DNA of 24,984 nucleotides from DATNPH01 sp036703315 (GCA_036703315.1 DATNPH010000095.1:1-24984); one strand, 5' to 3'. Shown: positions 9,341-17,137, counted from the stretch's first letter. The notes: generated by a model not told the origin, from the letters alone. Translations and numbers: made by a program.

Positions 9341-9386
9341 AAAAATATCCGCCTGTATGTAACCAACACATGGGCGGATATTTTTT
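9341..9386 (+). terminator. Rho-independent terminator of clpC
   Basis: Perfect 13-bp stem AAAAATATCCGCC (9341-9353) with GGCGGATATTTTT (9373-9385), extended inward by ATGT/ACAT and ending in a T run. It starts 42 bp after the clpC stop. Confidence 0.9.
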
Positions 9387-9502
9387 GAGAACCCCGCCTT
9401 CTTAAGCTGGGGATTGAGTTAGTGGCTAGTTATAGCTGTCACCATAAAGGTTAGGACAGATCTAACGGCCCAAACAACCACGTACCAGTAATAAACATAA
9501 AA

Positions 9503-9640
9503 GCCTACTGCCCTGTGCCTACTGCCCTGTGCCTACTGCCCTGTGCCTACTGCCCTGTGCCTTCTGCCCTGTGCCTTCTGCCCTGTTGTGCCTACTGCCC
9601 TGTGCCTACTGCCCTGTGCCTTCTGCCTTCTGCCTTCTGC
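9503..9640. repeat. Tandem heptamer / 14-bp repeat array
   Basis: About 138 bp of tandem CCTACTGCCCTGTG-type 14-mers, degenerating into 7-bp TGCCTTC units at the right end, with one unit disrupted by an extra TGT. It is a short tandemly repeated repetitive sequence of the kind known in filamentous cyanobacteria. Open frames across it (Met-Pro-Thr-Ala-Leu-Cys repeats) are artefacts of the 7-bp period. Confidence 0.92.
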
Positions 9641-9903
9641 TATAGATACTGGGGGGATTGCAAAGCTTCTCCAAAAAATGACAGTTGCGCTCTACTATCC
9701 ACTATCCCCTTCCTGCCCCTACTCCCCAATATTGCCTATCTCATTACAATTCCAAAGAAAACCTTTAATCAGAGAAAAATGCCTGGGAGATTTGGTAGTG
9801 TTTGAAATGAAAATTCCAGACTGGGGCTTTTTTACTTTTTCTATCAGTATTACAGTTTGGGAAGCTCCAGGAAAAGTGAAGTAAGTGATTAAAGGGGTTT
9901 ATC

Positions 9904-10128
9904 ATGGCAGGACAGACTTATCCTCTAGATCGTGTTTCTGATGCACTGCAAAAGACACTTAACCAGGAAGCACACAACCCTTCAGCGGATAGAAGAGATG
10001 AAGTGGCGACAATGCTGAATTCCGAACGTTTTGTCTCTTCCTATAAGGCTTGCATCTGGTGGGATGGCTGTTACTATTGCCAGGATGAGACTGATTCTTG
10101 GTATAGCATTAAATGCGGCTTTTTTTAG
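9904..10128 (+). CDS. Small Cys- and aromatic-rich protein of unknown function
   Basis: 74 residues from an ATG preceded by AAAGGGG at a workable distance. I do not recognise it. The first ~47 residues are hydrophilic and predicted helical (Gln, Asn, Asp, Glu and Arg rich), with no signal peptide. The tail is quite different: C50, C56, C59 and C71 among W52, W53, Y57, Y58, W66 and Y67, ending CGFF. This two-part layout, a polar leader followed by a short Cys/aromatic core, resembles ribosomally made peptide precursors. However, there is no recognisable maturation enzyme, transporter or double-glycine site nearby. A small metal-binding or disulfide protein is equally possible. It stands alone between a repeat array and a long hairpin (10136-10196). 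The ribosome binding site and clean start make it likely to be a real gene. Confidence 0.65.
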   Translation: MAGQTYPLDRVSDALQKTLNQEAHNPSADRRDEVATMLNSERFVSSYKACIWWDGCYYCQDETDSWYSIKCGFF

Positions 10129-10135
10129 CTAACTA

Positions 10136-10196
10136 AATCATTGGCAGCTTGCTATTTTCACCCCTAAAAGGAAAATTATTTTGCTGCCAGATGATT
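10136..10196 (+). terminator. Long hairpin downstream of the small Cys-rich gene
   Basis: AATCATTGGCAGC (10136-10148) pairs with GCTGCCA-g-ATGATT (10183-10196) with one bulged G. The loop holds a second small stem (CCT/AGG with flanking A/T). It begins seven bases after the stop at 10128. There is no T run after it, so it may be an RNA-stabilising or regulatory structure rather than a classical terminator. The remaining gap to 10495 holds only the weak hairpin at 10253. Confidence 0.5.
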
Positions 10197-10252
10197 GGAA
10201 TGAAGTTACGATGACTTGCAACAACAGGGTAGACATGACCCATACACCTCGA

Positions 10253-10284
10253 AACAAGCCCCGGCAAACACGCCTGGGTTTTGT
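10253..10284 (+). terminator. Weak terminator-like hairpin
   Basis: AACAAGCCCCGGC and GCCTGGGTTTTGT form an imperfect stem around AAACAC, with a GGGTTTT flank. No gene ends directly before it, so it might end an unseen short transcript. Confidence 0.3.
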
Positions 10285-10495
10285 CGTTCAAGGAGTTGCA
10301 TATAGGACTAAGTAGATCATTGCAAGTTGCATTCGACTGAGGGGAGGTTCACTCACCCTTTACAAATCTACATGGCGAAGTTAATAGTGATTTGTACTTA
10401 TCAAACAACTCCTTACATATCTCCCCCATAGAAAGGATGAGTGGAAATTTTCACATACAGTGTGCCAACCCAAGGTAGCCAGGATAAGCGAAGAA

Positions 10496-10651
10496 ATGGA
10501 TAGCCCCAAGTGCGAAATCTGCAATCAAAAAACTGAGTGGCAAGGGTGGTTGCAAGGGTGGTTGTGTGCTGAATGCGATGCACAACTACTAGAAATAATG
10601 GAAGCGGAAGATGAAGACACTGAACTCCAGCAACTAGAGGAAGACAGTTAA
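10496..10651 (+). CDS. Small zinc-ribbon protein
   Basis: 51 residues from the ATG at 10496; a GTG at 10460 in the same frame would add 12 residues but lacks a better ribosome site. Two CxxC pairs (C6-C9 and C24-C27) frame a short loop, the pattern of a one-zinc ribbon. The C-terminal half is very acidic (Glu/Asp-rich). The loop contains QGWLQGWL, made by an exact 12-bp tandem duplication (10541-10552 and 10553-10564); without it the Cys pairs would be ten residues apart. The function is unknown. It lies 110 bp upstream of nadE in the same direction, but no shared role is evident. Confidence 0.65.
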   Translation: MDSPKCEICNQKTEWQGWLQGWLCAECDAQLLEIMEAEDEDTELQQLEEDS

Positions 10652-10691
10652 CTGATACAAATTAAATACTGAAATCGCTTGGGGTTTCAAT

Positions 10692-10764
10692 TTTAATGCA
10701 ACTAGAAGCATCACCACTAACTATGATTTTGATGCAACTAGGAGCATAACTACTAACCACTATG
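10692..10764 (+). repeat. Imperfect direct repeat covering the nadE start, with a mini-ORF
   Basis: Two ~36-bp copies (10692-10726 and 10728-10766) share ATGCAACTAG-(A/G)-AGCAT, then C/TACTAAC and an ATG. The second copy supplies the nadE start. In the first copy the equivalent ATG (10723) opens a nine-codon frame (M-I-L-M-Q-L-G-A-stop) ending at 10749, 12 bases before nadE. It overlaps the AGGAG that nadE would use. Confidence 0.7.
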
Positions 10765-12507
10765 AAACTTGCGATCGCTCAACTCAATCCCACCATTGGA
10801 GATCTTACAGGCAACGCCCAACAGATTCTAGACGCCGCCAAACGGGCAGCGAATCAGGGTGCCCGCCTCTTGGTGACGCCGGAACTATCTCTGTGTGGCT
10901 ATCCGCCCAGAGACTTGTTACTAAATCCTGGTTTTATTGAATCAATGGCGAGTACCCTGGAACAGCTTGCGCAGGATTTACCGCCACAGTTAGCGGTGTT
11001 GATAGGAACCGTAGATCCAAATCCCAAAGCCTACATGACTGGTGGCAAGCCCCTATTCAACAGCACTGCCCTACTAGAAAAAGGCAAGATTCAGCAGATT
11101 TTTCACAAACGACTCTTGCCCACCTACGATGTCTTCGATGAATACCGCTACTTTGAAGCAGGGCTTCAGAGTAATTCTTTTACCCTTGAGTTAGAGGAAT
11201 CAGGAGTCACGAGTCAGATTCCTAATTCTCAAATCAAGATTGGCGTCACTATCTGTGAAGACTTGTGGAATGATGAGGAGTTTTGGGGGAAACGAAATTA
11301 TGCTGTCAATCCCATTGCTGACTTAGCGAACCAAGGCGTTGATGTAATTGTGAATCTGTCTGCCTCACCGTATAGCGCAGGAAAGCAGAAAATACGAGAG
11401 GCGATGTTACGGCATAGTGCTGTCCGTTACCAGCAACCGATTGTCTATGCTAATCAGGTGGGAGGTAATGATGACCTGCTGTTTGATGGCAACAGTGTGG
11501 CATTTAACCGCGTTGGTGAGATCGTGTGCCGTGCCCGTGCCTTTGAGACAGATTTAGTTATTGTGGAATTTGACGAGGAAGCGCGAGACTTATTACCAAT
11601 AGCGATCGCACCTACACCTGCCAGCCTTGACGAGGAAATTTGGTTAGCCCTAGTACTCGGAGTCCGAGATTACACCCGTAAGTGTGGCTTTAGTAAAGTG
11701 GTGATTGGTTTGAGTGGAGGCATTGATTCATCCCTGGTTGCCGCGATCGCTACCCAAGCGTTGGGTGCAGATAATGTCTTGGGTGTCCTCATGCCTTCCC
11801 CATACAGTTCTGACCACTCTATTAAAGATGCTCAGGCACTCGCTGACAACTTAGGCATCAAAACTCAAATCCTGCCAATTGGGGACTTGATGCAGGGTTT
11901 TGACCAGACTTTAGAACCGCTATTTGCTGGGACAGAACCTGGGCTTGCAGAGGAGAACATTCAAGCGCGGATTCGGGGTAACTTGTTGATGGCAATCTCG
12001 AATAAGTTTGGCTATCTCCTCCTCTCCACTGGCAATAAGTCCGAGATGGCAGTTGGTTACTGCACTCTCTATGGCGATATGAGTGGGGGGTTAGCAGTGA
12101 TTGCCGATGTTCCTAAAACCCGCGTCTACTCCCTGTGCGAATGGCTCAATAGTGACGGCGTGGGGAAAACTCATCTGACTCTCCAAGGAGAAATTATTCC
12201 TGCTAATGTCTTAACTAAACCTCCCAGCGCTGAACTTAAACCGGGTCAAGTTGATCAAGACTCCCTGCCATCCTACGATATCTTGGATGACATCTTGCAC
12301 CGACTAATTCACGACCACCAGTCTCCTGCTCAAATCATCAATGAGGGTCACGAGTCAACTGTTGTTAACAAAATCATACGGTTGGTAGCGCGTGCGGAAT
12401 TTAAACGTAGACAAGCTCCTCCAGGATTGAAGATTACTGACCGCGCCTTTGGCACCGGATGGCGGATGCCGATCGCTAGTCGCTGGGCAGCAGTAACTAC
12501 CGATTAG
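10762..12507 (+). CDS. nadE: Glutamine-dependent NAD(+) synthetase
   Basis: Last step of NAD biosynthesis: amidation of deamido-NAD with ATP and ammonia released from glutamine. Of 581 residues, the N-terminal ~270 are a carbon-nitrogen hydrolase (nitrilase-type glutaminase) domain. Its triad motifs are visible: Glu in TPELSLCGYPPRDLL, Lys in FHKRLLPTYDVFDEYRYFE, Cys in VTICEDLWND. The C-terminal part is the synthetase, with the PP-loop IGLSGGIDSSLVAAIA and the LLSTGNKSEMAVGYCTLYGD segment. Length and domain order match the two-domain bacterial enzyme. Translation starts in the second copy of a direct repeat; AGGAG lies 17 bases upstream, rather far. It acts in the cytoplasm. Confidence 0.97.
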   Translation: MKLAIAQLNPTIGDLTGNAQQILDAAKRAANQGARLLVTPELSLCGYPPRDLLLNPGFIESMASTLEQLAQDLPPQLAVLIGTVDPNPKAYMTGGKPLFNSTALLEKGKIQQIFHKRLLPTYDVFDEYRYFEAGLQSNSFTLELEESGVTSQIPNSQIKIGVTICEDLWNDEEFWGKRNYAVNPIADLANQGVDVIVNLSASPYSAGKQKIREAMLRHSAVRYQQPIVYANQVGGNDDLLFDGNSVAFNRVGEIVCRARAFETDLVIVEFDEEARDLLPIAIAPTPASLDEEIWLALVLGVRDYTRKCGFSKVVIGLSGGIDSSLVAAIATQALGADNVLGVLMPSPYSSDHSIKDAQALADNLGIKTQILPIGDLMQGFDQTLEPLFAGTEPGLAEENIQARIRGNLLMAISNKFGYLLLSTGNKSEMAVGYCTLYGDMSGGLAVIADVPKTRVYSLCEWLNSDGVGKTHLTLQGEIIPANVLTKPPSAELKPGQVDQDSLPSYDILDDILHRLIHDHQSPAQIINEGHESTVVNKIIRLVARAEFKRRQAPPGLKITDRAFGTGWRMPIASRWAAVTTD

Positions 12508-12518
12508 TCGGTATGAAA

Positions 12519-12668
12519 CTGGAAGCCGCTCTTGAACCGCAAAGCCGTCAAGAGCCGTACTTTACACAAAAGCGGCGAGGAAGCCCAAGCTAAGTGTAGG
12601 GGTGGGACGGCGCTTAAAGCGGCGAATTACTTCGCCGCACGCCGCTCTACTAAATCGCCGTCGCCGCA
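12519..12668 (+). other. Possible IS200/IS605 (TnpB right-end RNA) relic
   Basis: Downstream of nadE the sequence contains AGAGCCGTAC, GCGGCGAGGAAGCCCAAGC and a perfect GCGGCGAA-ttac-TTCGCCGC hairpin (12619-12638). The GAGGAAGCCCAA phrase resembles the 3' end of tnpB transposons and their guide RNAs in cyanobacteria, from memory. No tnpA or tnpB coding remnant is present, and the frame reading through here is not convincing as a gene. Confidence 0.3.
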
Positions 12669-12673
12669 TTCCC

Positions 12674-12768
12674 TAGTCATCAGTCAACGTTCTCCTGGAG
12701 GGAACCTCCAGGAACTGCGTTGACTTCGTCAATAATCATTAGTTTTTTTGGCTCATGACTGATGACTA
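12674..12768. repeat. Nested inverted repeats
   Basis: Three inverted repeats lie one inside the other around about 12703. The outer is TAGTCATCAGTCA (12674-12686) with TGACTGATGACTA (12756-12768). The middle is GTCAACG (12683-12689) with CGTTGAC (12718-12724). The inner is TCCTGGAGG (12693-12701) with CCTCCAGGA (12705-12713). The region could form a large cruciform or RNA hairpin. Confidence 0.8.
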
Positions 12769-12785
12769 ATGAATAATCACTTGAA

Positions 12786-12809
12786 ATCCCACGTTTTTAA
12801 GCGTGGGAT
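12786..12809. terminator. Hairpin between convergent nadE and GUN4-domain genes
   Basis: ATCCCACG (12786-12793) pairs with CGTGGGAT (12802-12809) around TTTTTAAG. It lies just after the stop of the minus-strand GUN4 gene and at the end of the nadE side, so it could serve as a bidirectional terminator. It also resembles the subterminal hairpin of IS200/IS605 ends. Confidence 0.5.
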
Positions 12810-12820
12810 GAACTTAAATC

Positions 12821-13291
12821 TTAGAGGTTACAAATATCCAAGCGAGTATAGAAATTTTCTGCACTGCGTGACCACAGCCCCCATACCAGGGAGGTAACCC
12901 ACGCACCACAACCAGGAAGGTGACCTGCGGGGGCATCGGTATTATAAGTAAGTGCTGATATGCTCAACCACTTTCCTTCCTCACGCCAACCGACGCGATC
13001 GCCTAACTTTTCCCAGTCTCTTCCGATTTCCTCATAGATGCGCTTTTGTACACTAAAGCCGAAACGCCCTTTTGAGTACTCTACCCAAAGCTTATCGACA
13101 GTGCATAGGTCAGTGCAGGGTAATTTATTGATGGAATACTCATTTAGCCAGCCTTCGTTGTCCCGACAGGCAATACTGAGCAGGGTTTGTCGTGTTTCTT
13201 CATCAGCCTCCTTCCACTTGCCAGCTGCTAGGAAGTCACGCAGCTGAATGTAATTAGCACCAACATCAGATAATAGTTCAACTTCAGACAC
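12821..13291 (-). CDS. Stand-alone GUN4 domain protein
   Basis: 156 residues made almost only of a GUN4 fold: YIQLRDFLAAGKWKEADEETRQTLL, then LPCTDLCTVDKLWVEYSKGRFGFSVQKRIYEEIG, GDRVGWR, and the usual C-terminal Cys-Asn-Leu. GUN4 domains bind porphyrins. The canonical Gun4 stimulates magnesium chelatase in chlorophyll synthesis, but it carries an extra N-terminal helical domain (~230 residues in total). Here that part is absent, so this is a paralogue whose partner is unknown and not the main chlorophyll Gun4. Translation starts at GTG (13291), strongly supported by CGAGGAG six bases upstream. It is divergent from the DUF4112 gene. Confidence 0.9.
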   Translation of the reverse strand: MSEVELLSDVGANYIQLRDFLAAGKWKEADEETRQTLLSIACRDNEGWLNEYSINKLPCTDLCTVDKLWVEYSKGRFGFSVQKRIYEEIGRDWEKLGDRVGWREEGKWLSISALTYNTDAPAGHLPGCGAWVTSLVWGLWSRSAENFYTRLDICNL

Positions 13292-13472
13292 CCAGTTCTC
13301 CTCGCGCCCCAGGATTTTCAGTACTCTTCAACAGCTTAGTCTTTATCAATTTTAGGCATCGAATCTATGCAAGCGATGTTCTGATCGTCAGCAATTTTTA
13401 TTCATTCTGTGGATATAAAGCTCACTTAGCCCGTTATGCCATGATTAATCTTAGAAACTATTAGTTGTATGG

Positions 13473-13883
13473 ATGAATACTACTGAACGTCTCGTCACTC
13501 TCAATCGCATCCGTAAACTCAGCCGCTTGATGGATACAGCCATTCGTATCCCAGGTACAGGCTTTCGTATTGGTATAGACCCAATTATCGGTCTAGTCCC
13601 TGGTGCTGGAGACTTAATTAGTACAGCCTTTTCGGCTTATATCATCTACTTAGCAACTCGCTTGGGCATCCCTGGTAAAGACCTCAGGAAAATGCTCTTC
13701 AACATTAGTCTAGAAGCCGCTGCTGGTACAGTACCTCTGATCGGTGACTTGTTCGATGCCTACTACAAATCGAATATTCGCAACTTGGCGATTTTAGAGC
13801 AACATCTTCAGGCAACTGAACCAGAACTTGAAGAGCTAGCGACAGTTATCTTAAACGACAAAGAGCCAGTATTACCCAGATAA
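13473..13883 (+). CDS. DUF4112 membrane protein
   Basis: 136 residues. The signature RLSRLMDTAIRIPGTGFRIGIDPIIGLVPGAGDLIS, seen here with small variations, is followed by a hydrophobic helix (~47-66, TAFSAYIIYLATRLGI) and a second conserved Gly/Pro turn (AAGTVPLIGDLFDAYYKSNIRNL). That order defines DUF4112 proteins, small probable membrane proteins of unknown function. The ATG at 13473 is chosen because the nearby ATG at 13469 is in another frame. The gene converges on the M48 protease gene with only 40 bp between stops. Confidence 0.93.
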   Translation: MNTTERLVTLNRIRKLSRLMDTAIRIPGTGFRIGIDPIIGLVPGAGDLISTAFSAYIIYLATRLGIPGKDLRKMLFNISLEAAAGTVPLIGDLFDAYYKSNIRNLAILEQHLQATEPELEELATVILNDKEPVLPR

Positions 13884-13923
13884 ACCTCTTTCTGTTCTGG
13901 CTTAGTGTGAGTCTGTTTCAGTC

Positions 13924-14802
13924 TCAACTTCCACCTGAGAGGCGAGCCTGTACATACTTAGCAAATTTATCACGTCCCTCCTCCAAATTGGCAGGAACAC
14001 CGTTGGGGTAAGCTTGGGCAATCAAACTCTTGAGCCGTTGAAGTCGATTTTCAGGGTTGGGATGGGTACTGAAGAACTCGGGTTGTCCTCCGCCTTGTCT
14101 TGCAGAACTAAGTATCTGCATGAGTTCAACAAGTCCTTGGGGATTATAGCCAGCTTCCCTCATAAAACGAAAACCTAGCTGGTCACTTTCCAATTCGTCT
14201 TCACGCCCATACTGTAAGCTAACCATTTGGTTAACCGCTCGCGCCAAAATTGCTGCTCTTTGAGCATCCTGCGCATTATCACTAGCTGCTATTCCGATCG
14301 CGTTAACCAATGATGTCCCCAGTTGCTGCTTGGCTAAATGTTCCGCCCCGTGTCGCGCCACAACATGTCCAATTTCGTGTCCCAATACCCCAGCCAATTG
14401 CGCTTCTGACTTAAGGCGTCTGAGTAGACCTACTGTAATAAAAACAGGTCCTCCTGGTAGGGCAAACGCATTAATGGTTTGAGGGTCTTTCAGCAAAAAA
14501 AATTGATAAGGATAGCGGGAATTGGGAGATGGTGCCTTAGATGCTGTTGATCGCTGCACAATCCGCCCTCCAACCTGCTCAATATACTTTTGGAGTGCTG
14601 CATCTGTGGAAACACCACCGTATTTTGCTGCCATCTGTGAACTTGCCTGTCGCCCAACGACCACTTCCTGATTGGGGCTAAGTTGTACCCGTTGTTTTTC
14701 GCCAGTCACTGGGTTCTGGACAACGTTGGTGCAGTAGGTAATCAACCCGAATAACGCAAATAAAAGTCCAATTCCCAAACGAATTAGTAGTCTATTGCCC
14801 AC
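13924..14802 (-). CDS. M48 family zinc metalloprotease, membrane-anchored
   Basis: A GTG start at 14802 is preferred because GGGAGAGG lies just upstream; a TTG at 14826 would add eight residues. An N-terminal hydrophobic segment (LLIRLGIGLLFALFGLITYC) anchors the protein and puts the catalytic part in the periplasm. A possible lipidation Cys in TYC is off consensus. NPVTGEKQRVQLSPNQE is the usual family linker. The zinc site is HEIGH at ~142-146, with the third ligand expected in EDELESDQLGF. There are no TPR repeats, so it is the short BepA-like or Loi-type form. Family members process or degrade envelope proteins; the substrate is unknown. It is the last of three minus-strand genes, ~196 bp from the ferredoxin gene. 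Confidence 0.93.
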   Translation of the reverse strand: MGNRLLIRLGIGLLFALFGLITYCTNVVQNPVTGEKQRVQLSPNQEVVVGRQASSQMAAKYGGVSTDAALQKYIEQVGGRIVQRSTASKAPSPNSRYPYQFFLLKDPQTINAFALPGGPVFITVGLLRRLKSEAQLAGVLGHEIGHVVARHGAEHLAKQQLGTSLVNAIGIAASDNAQDAQRAAILARAVNQMVSLQYGREDELESDQLGFRFMREAGYNPQGLVELMQILSSARQGGGQPEFFSTHPNPENRLQRLKSLIAQAYPNGVPANLEEGRDKFAKYVQARLSGGS

Positions 14803-15022
14803 TAGTCCTCTCCCTATTCTTGGCAAGCAACTTACCAGGCTGGTATCTCGCCTGACATCAGTCTGAAGGATACTTTAACTGAATTCAAAAACAGCTTGCC
14901 GTTTGCAGTTAGAATACTTCACCATAATCGAGGCGATCGCTTAATTGAACCTACTGCCAAGGAATTTGACTAAGGTAAATCTAGGGCTTGAAATTAACAA
15001 AGTAATAGTTGGAGCCTAGAAC

Positions 15023-15346
15023 TCAAAAGCTGAAACGCATATGAATCCGGGGATGAAGCTTGGCTTCTACCAATTTGCCCCCTTTAAGATGTTGTTCTAC
15101 TATTACGGGTACATCACTTGGTTTAACTCGACAGTACCAAGTTTCTTCCGGCACAATTCGCACAGTAGGACCCGAACTACACTGACCCTGGCAACCCGTA
15201 CCCGTTACTTCAAAACCGTCTACTTGCGCGTTCTCAAAGGCGGCAAGCACCTCGGCTGAACCAGCAGCTAGGCAAGACTTATGCTGACAGACTAAGATAC
15301 AAGGCTTTCCTAGCTGTGAACACGTTTGTTCGGAACCTATTTCCAC
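15023..15346 (-). CDS. Thioredoxin-like [2Fe-2S] ferredoxin family protein
   Basis: 107 residues from a GTG at 15346; no ribosome site is obvious. Four cysteines fit a thioredoxin-fold [2Fe-2S] protein: CILVCQHKSC near the N-terminus and GTGCQGQC in the middle, followed by SSGPTVRIVPEETWYCRVKP and the tail VEQHLKGGKLVEAKLHPRIH. This sequence type is conserved in cyanobacteria and resembles the HoxE/NuoE-like small ferredoxins. It probably carries electrons for a redox enzyme, which one is unknown. It lies 65 bp downstream of the lipoprotein gene on the same strand and may share its transcript. Confidence 0.9.
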   Translation of the reverse strand: MEIGSEQTCSQLGKPCILVCQHKSCLAAGSAEVLAAFENAQVDGFEVTGTGCQGQCSSGPTVRIVPEETWYCRVKPSDVPVIVEQHLKGGKLVEAKLHPRIHMRFSF

Positions 15347-15411
15347 TTTTTGTTTAGTTAAATAATATGAATTGTTCTAGTCCCATCTTAACCAGAGGCA
15401 TTCGGGAGTAG

Positions 15412-16899
15412 TTAAGGCCATGGAATTTGGCGGTTAGCCGCAAGTCGGTTTGAAATTGCTGCGGCCCCATAGCGATTAAGATGGCTCGGATCAGTAAAAT
15501 ACTGATTCAGGTTCAGCCCCTGCGTGTTGAGATCGATAAAGACAAATCCTTCCCCGACTTGTCGTTGCATAAACTGCTGAAATTGCTGTTCGCGACTTTG
15601 GCGGGTTGAGTCTAAGTAATCTTGGGTGAGGGGTAGGTTGATAAATACTAGGGGAATTTTTTGTGATCGCGCAAACGCTTTAATTGAATTTAGAGCAACA
15701 GCTTGCTTACCCCCCAAACTAAAAGGCTGATAATCAATATCGTACTGACCGGCGACTCGCGGAGTTCGCTGATAATAAGTTTTGGGATCAAAACGGCTAT
15801 CTAGAGGGAGGAAACCATTGGCATCAATAGCAAAACTAGTATACCCAGCTTGGTTTCGGACAATCGTTAGTCTTTGCGGTACTGGTCCATCCGTTAGCTG
15901 AGTCAAGAGTAAGCGATCGCTAGGAGATGGCACAGGATGGCTGGTAGTTAGCAAGGATACTCGTGCCAGTTGCCAGCGTTCTAACCTGGAATTTGCGGTA
16001 GCTGAACGCCCTGAGGCAGTTGACTTCTGTATCGCAGCGTTGGATAGTGAGGCACCGGGAATGGTTTCGCAGGCATCAGTGATTTCAGGTTGGCTTTGGG
16101 GGAGCGTGGGGCGATCGCCTGCTATCAAGCGCTTGTATCCAGCAGAAGCCACAAGACTGTCGTAGGTTCGGTCTACTCGCCCACTGTTAAATGCTCGCAG
16201 CCCATCTCCCCAAATAATTAAGCGCGGCAGTTGCTCACGAGTTAGAAGTTGCCGCAATTGCAAGTCAACAGTTTGAGCAGTGCCGCCATTGACTGCAAAG
16301 TTGAAGATTTTGAGACCTTGTTTACCTTGGTTGGCTAAAGCTAGTTGCAGTTGAGTCGGGTCAATACCCACTAGAGAACGGGAACTGCCGACAATCAGAA
16401 CATCCGGCTTACCAATAGCAGTGACATAGGACAAATAAAGTAACAGCTGTTCGTCAAAGATTTGATTGTCAAAGCTGGAGAAGGGCAACTGGGCATTGAT
16501 TGTTGTGGCTTTTTGTTGCGCAATATTCAGGTTTCTTAAATACTCAGCAACTTTTTTTTGAGCAAAGGCGCGTCTAGGACTTTCCGGGGAGATAGCTTGC
16601 ATTGCTTGGATCGCCTGAATCCACTGCAACACGACGGCATCCCACTGTTGTTTTGATTGAGCAGAGCGGGCGAGGTTAGCGGCGTTTTGTGCTTTGTCAA
16701 TTGCCTTGGTAAACGGATCAATTTTTGGGCAGGTTGAGGGAGACTGAGCAGGCACAATCGAAGGTGTGCCTGAGGCAGTATCAGACGATGAGGATTTGTT
16801 TACTGTATGCTTGGGCAGCGATATTGAGGAACAACCAACGGTAAGTGAAAGTAAAGCTACGGTAGCGACACTGTGGAGTCGAAGGCAAAATTTAGGCAT
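15412..16899 (-). CDS. SGNH/DUF1574-like lipoprotein
   Basis: 495 residues. The N-terminus is a lipoprotein signal: basic start, hydrophobic core and lipobox LTVGC with Cys23. A helical, Gln/Ala-rich stretch follows (~55-140). The rest has the blocks of an SGNH-like fold: VLIVGSSRSLVGIDP, FNFAVNGGTAQ, IIWGDGLRAFN, and near the end FIDLNTQGLNL with the Asp-Pro-Ser-His-Leu-Asn catalytic-type motif. In cyanobacteria similar proteins are listed as DUF1574 and are often near polysaccharide genes (family knowledge); no such genes are adjacent here. Acyl-transfer or esterase activity on an envelope glycan is a reasonable inference. The Ser in GSSR replaces the usual GDS. It heads the minus-strand group. 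Confidence 0.75.
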   Translation of the reverse strand: MPKFCLRLHSVATVALLSLTVGCSSISLPKHTVNKSSSSDTASGTPSIVPAQSPSTCPKIDPFTKAIDKAQNAANLARSAQSKQQWDAVVLQWIQAIQAMQAISPESPRRAFAQKKVAEYLRNLNIAQQKATTINAQLPFSSFDNQIFDEQLLLYLSYVTAIGKPDVLIVGSSRSLVGIDPTQLQLALANQGKQGLKIFNFAVNGGTAQTVDLQLRQLLTREQLPRLIIWGDGLRAFNSGRVDRTYDSLVASAGYKRLIAGDRPTLPQSQPEITDACETIPGASLSNAAIQKSTASGRSATANSRLERWQLARVSLLTTSHPVPSPSDRLLLTQLTDGPVPQRLTIVRNQAGYTSFAIDANGFLPLDSRFDPKTYYQRTPRVAGQYDIDYQPFSLGGKQAVALNSIKAFARSQKIPLVFINLPLTQDYLDSTRQSREQQFQQFMQRQVGEGFVFIDLNTQGLNLNQYFTDPSHLNRYGAAAISNRLAANRQIPWP

Positions 16900-17137
16900 G
16901 ACGCGATGAGATATCTTCGGCTCCCCGCAGTTGGGGTTTGGCTTTTATTTTAAGAGGCATAGATGGCGCGAGAGCCTTTCTATTAATTATCATTGCGGCT
17001 AGACACTCACTTAAGAGATATTTTTAGCAGTAGATAGACAAGCCTAGTACAAGCCCTCATAACGGGTGATGTTTCTTGCCATACTTACACTTGAGACTGA
17101 GTTCCTCTGACCGCCGACACAAAGCAATGTTCTAAAA

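Noticed and set aside
9503..9640. CRISPR array
   Set aside because: The units are 7/14 bp with no spacers of constant length, and there are no cas genes.
9515..9884. Two overlapping frames with repeated Pro-Thr-Ala-Leu-Cys-Leu-Leu
   Set aside because: They are the translation of the period-7 tandem repeat and have no independent gene signal.
12532..12723. 63-residue basic frame after nadE
   Set aside because: It is made of hairpin and repeat DNA (possible IS relic), with a TTG start and no ribosome site.
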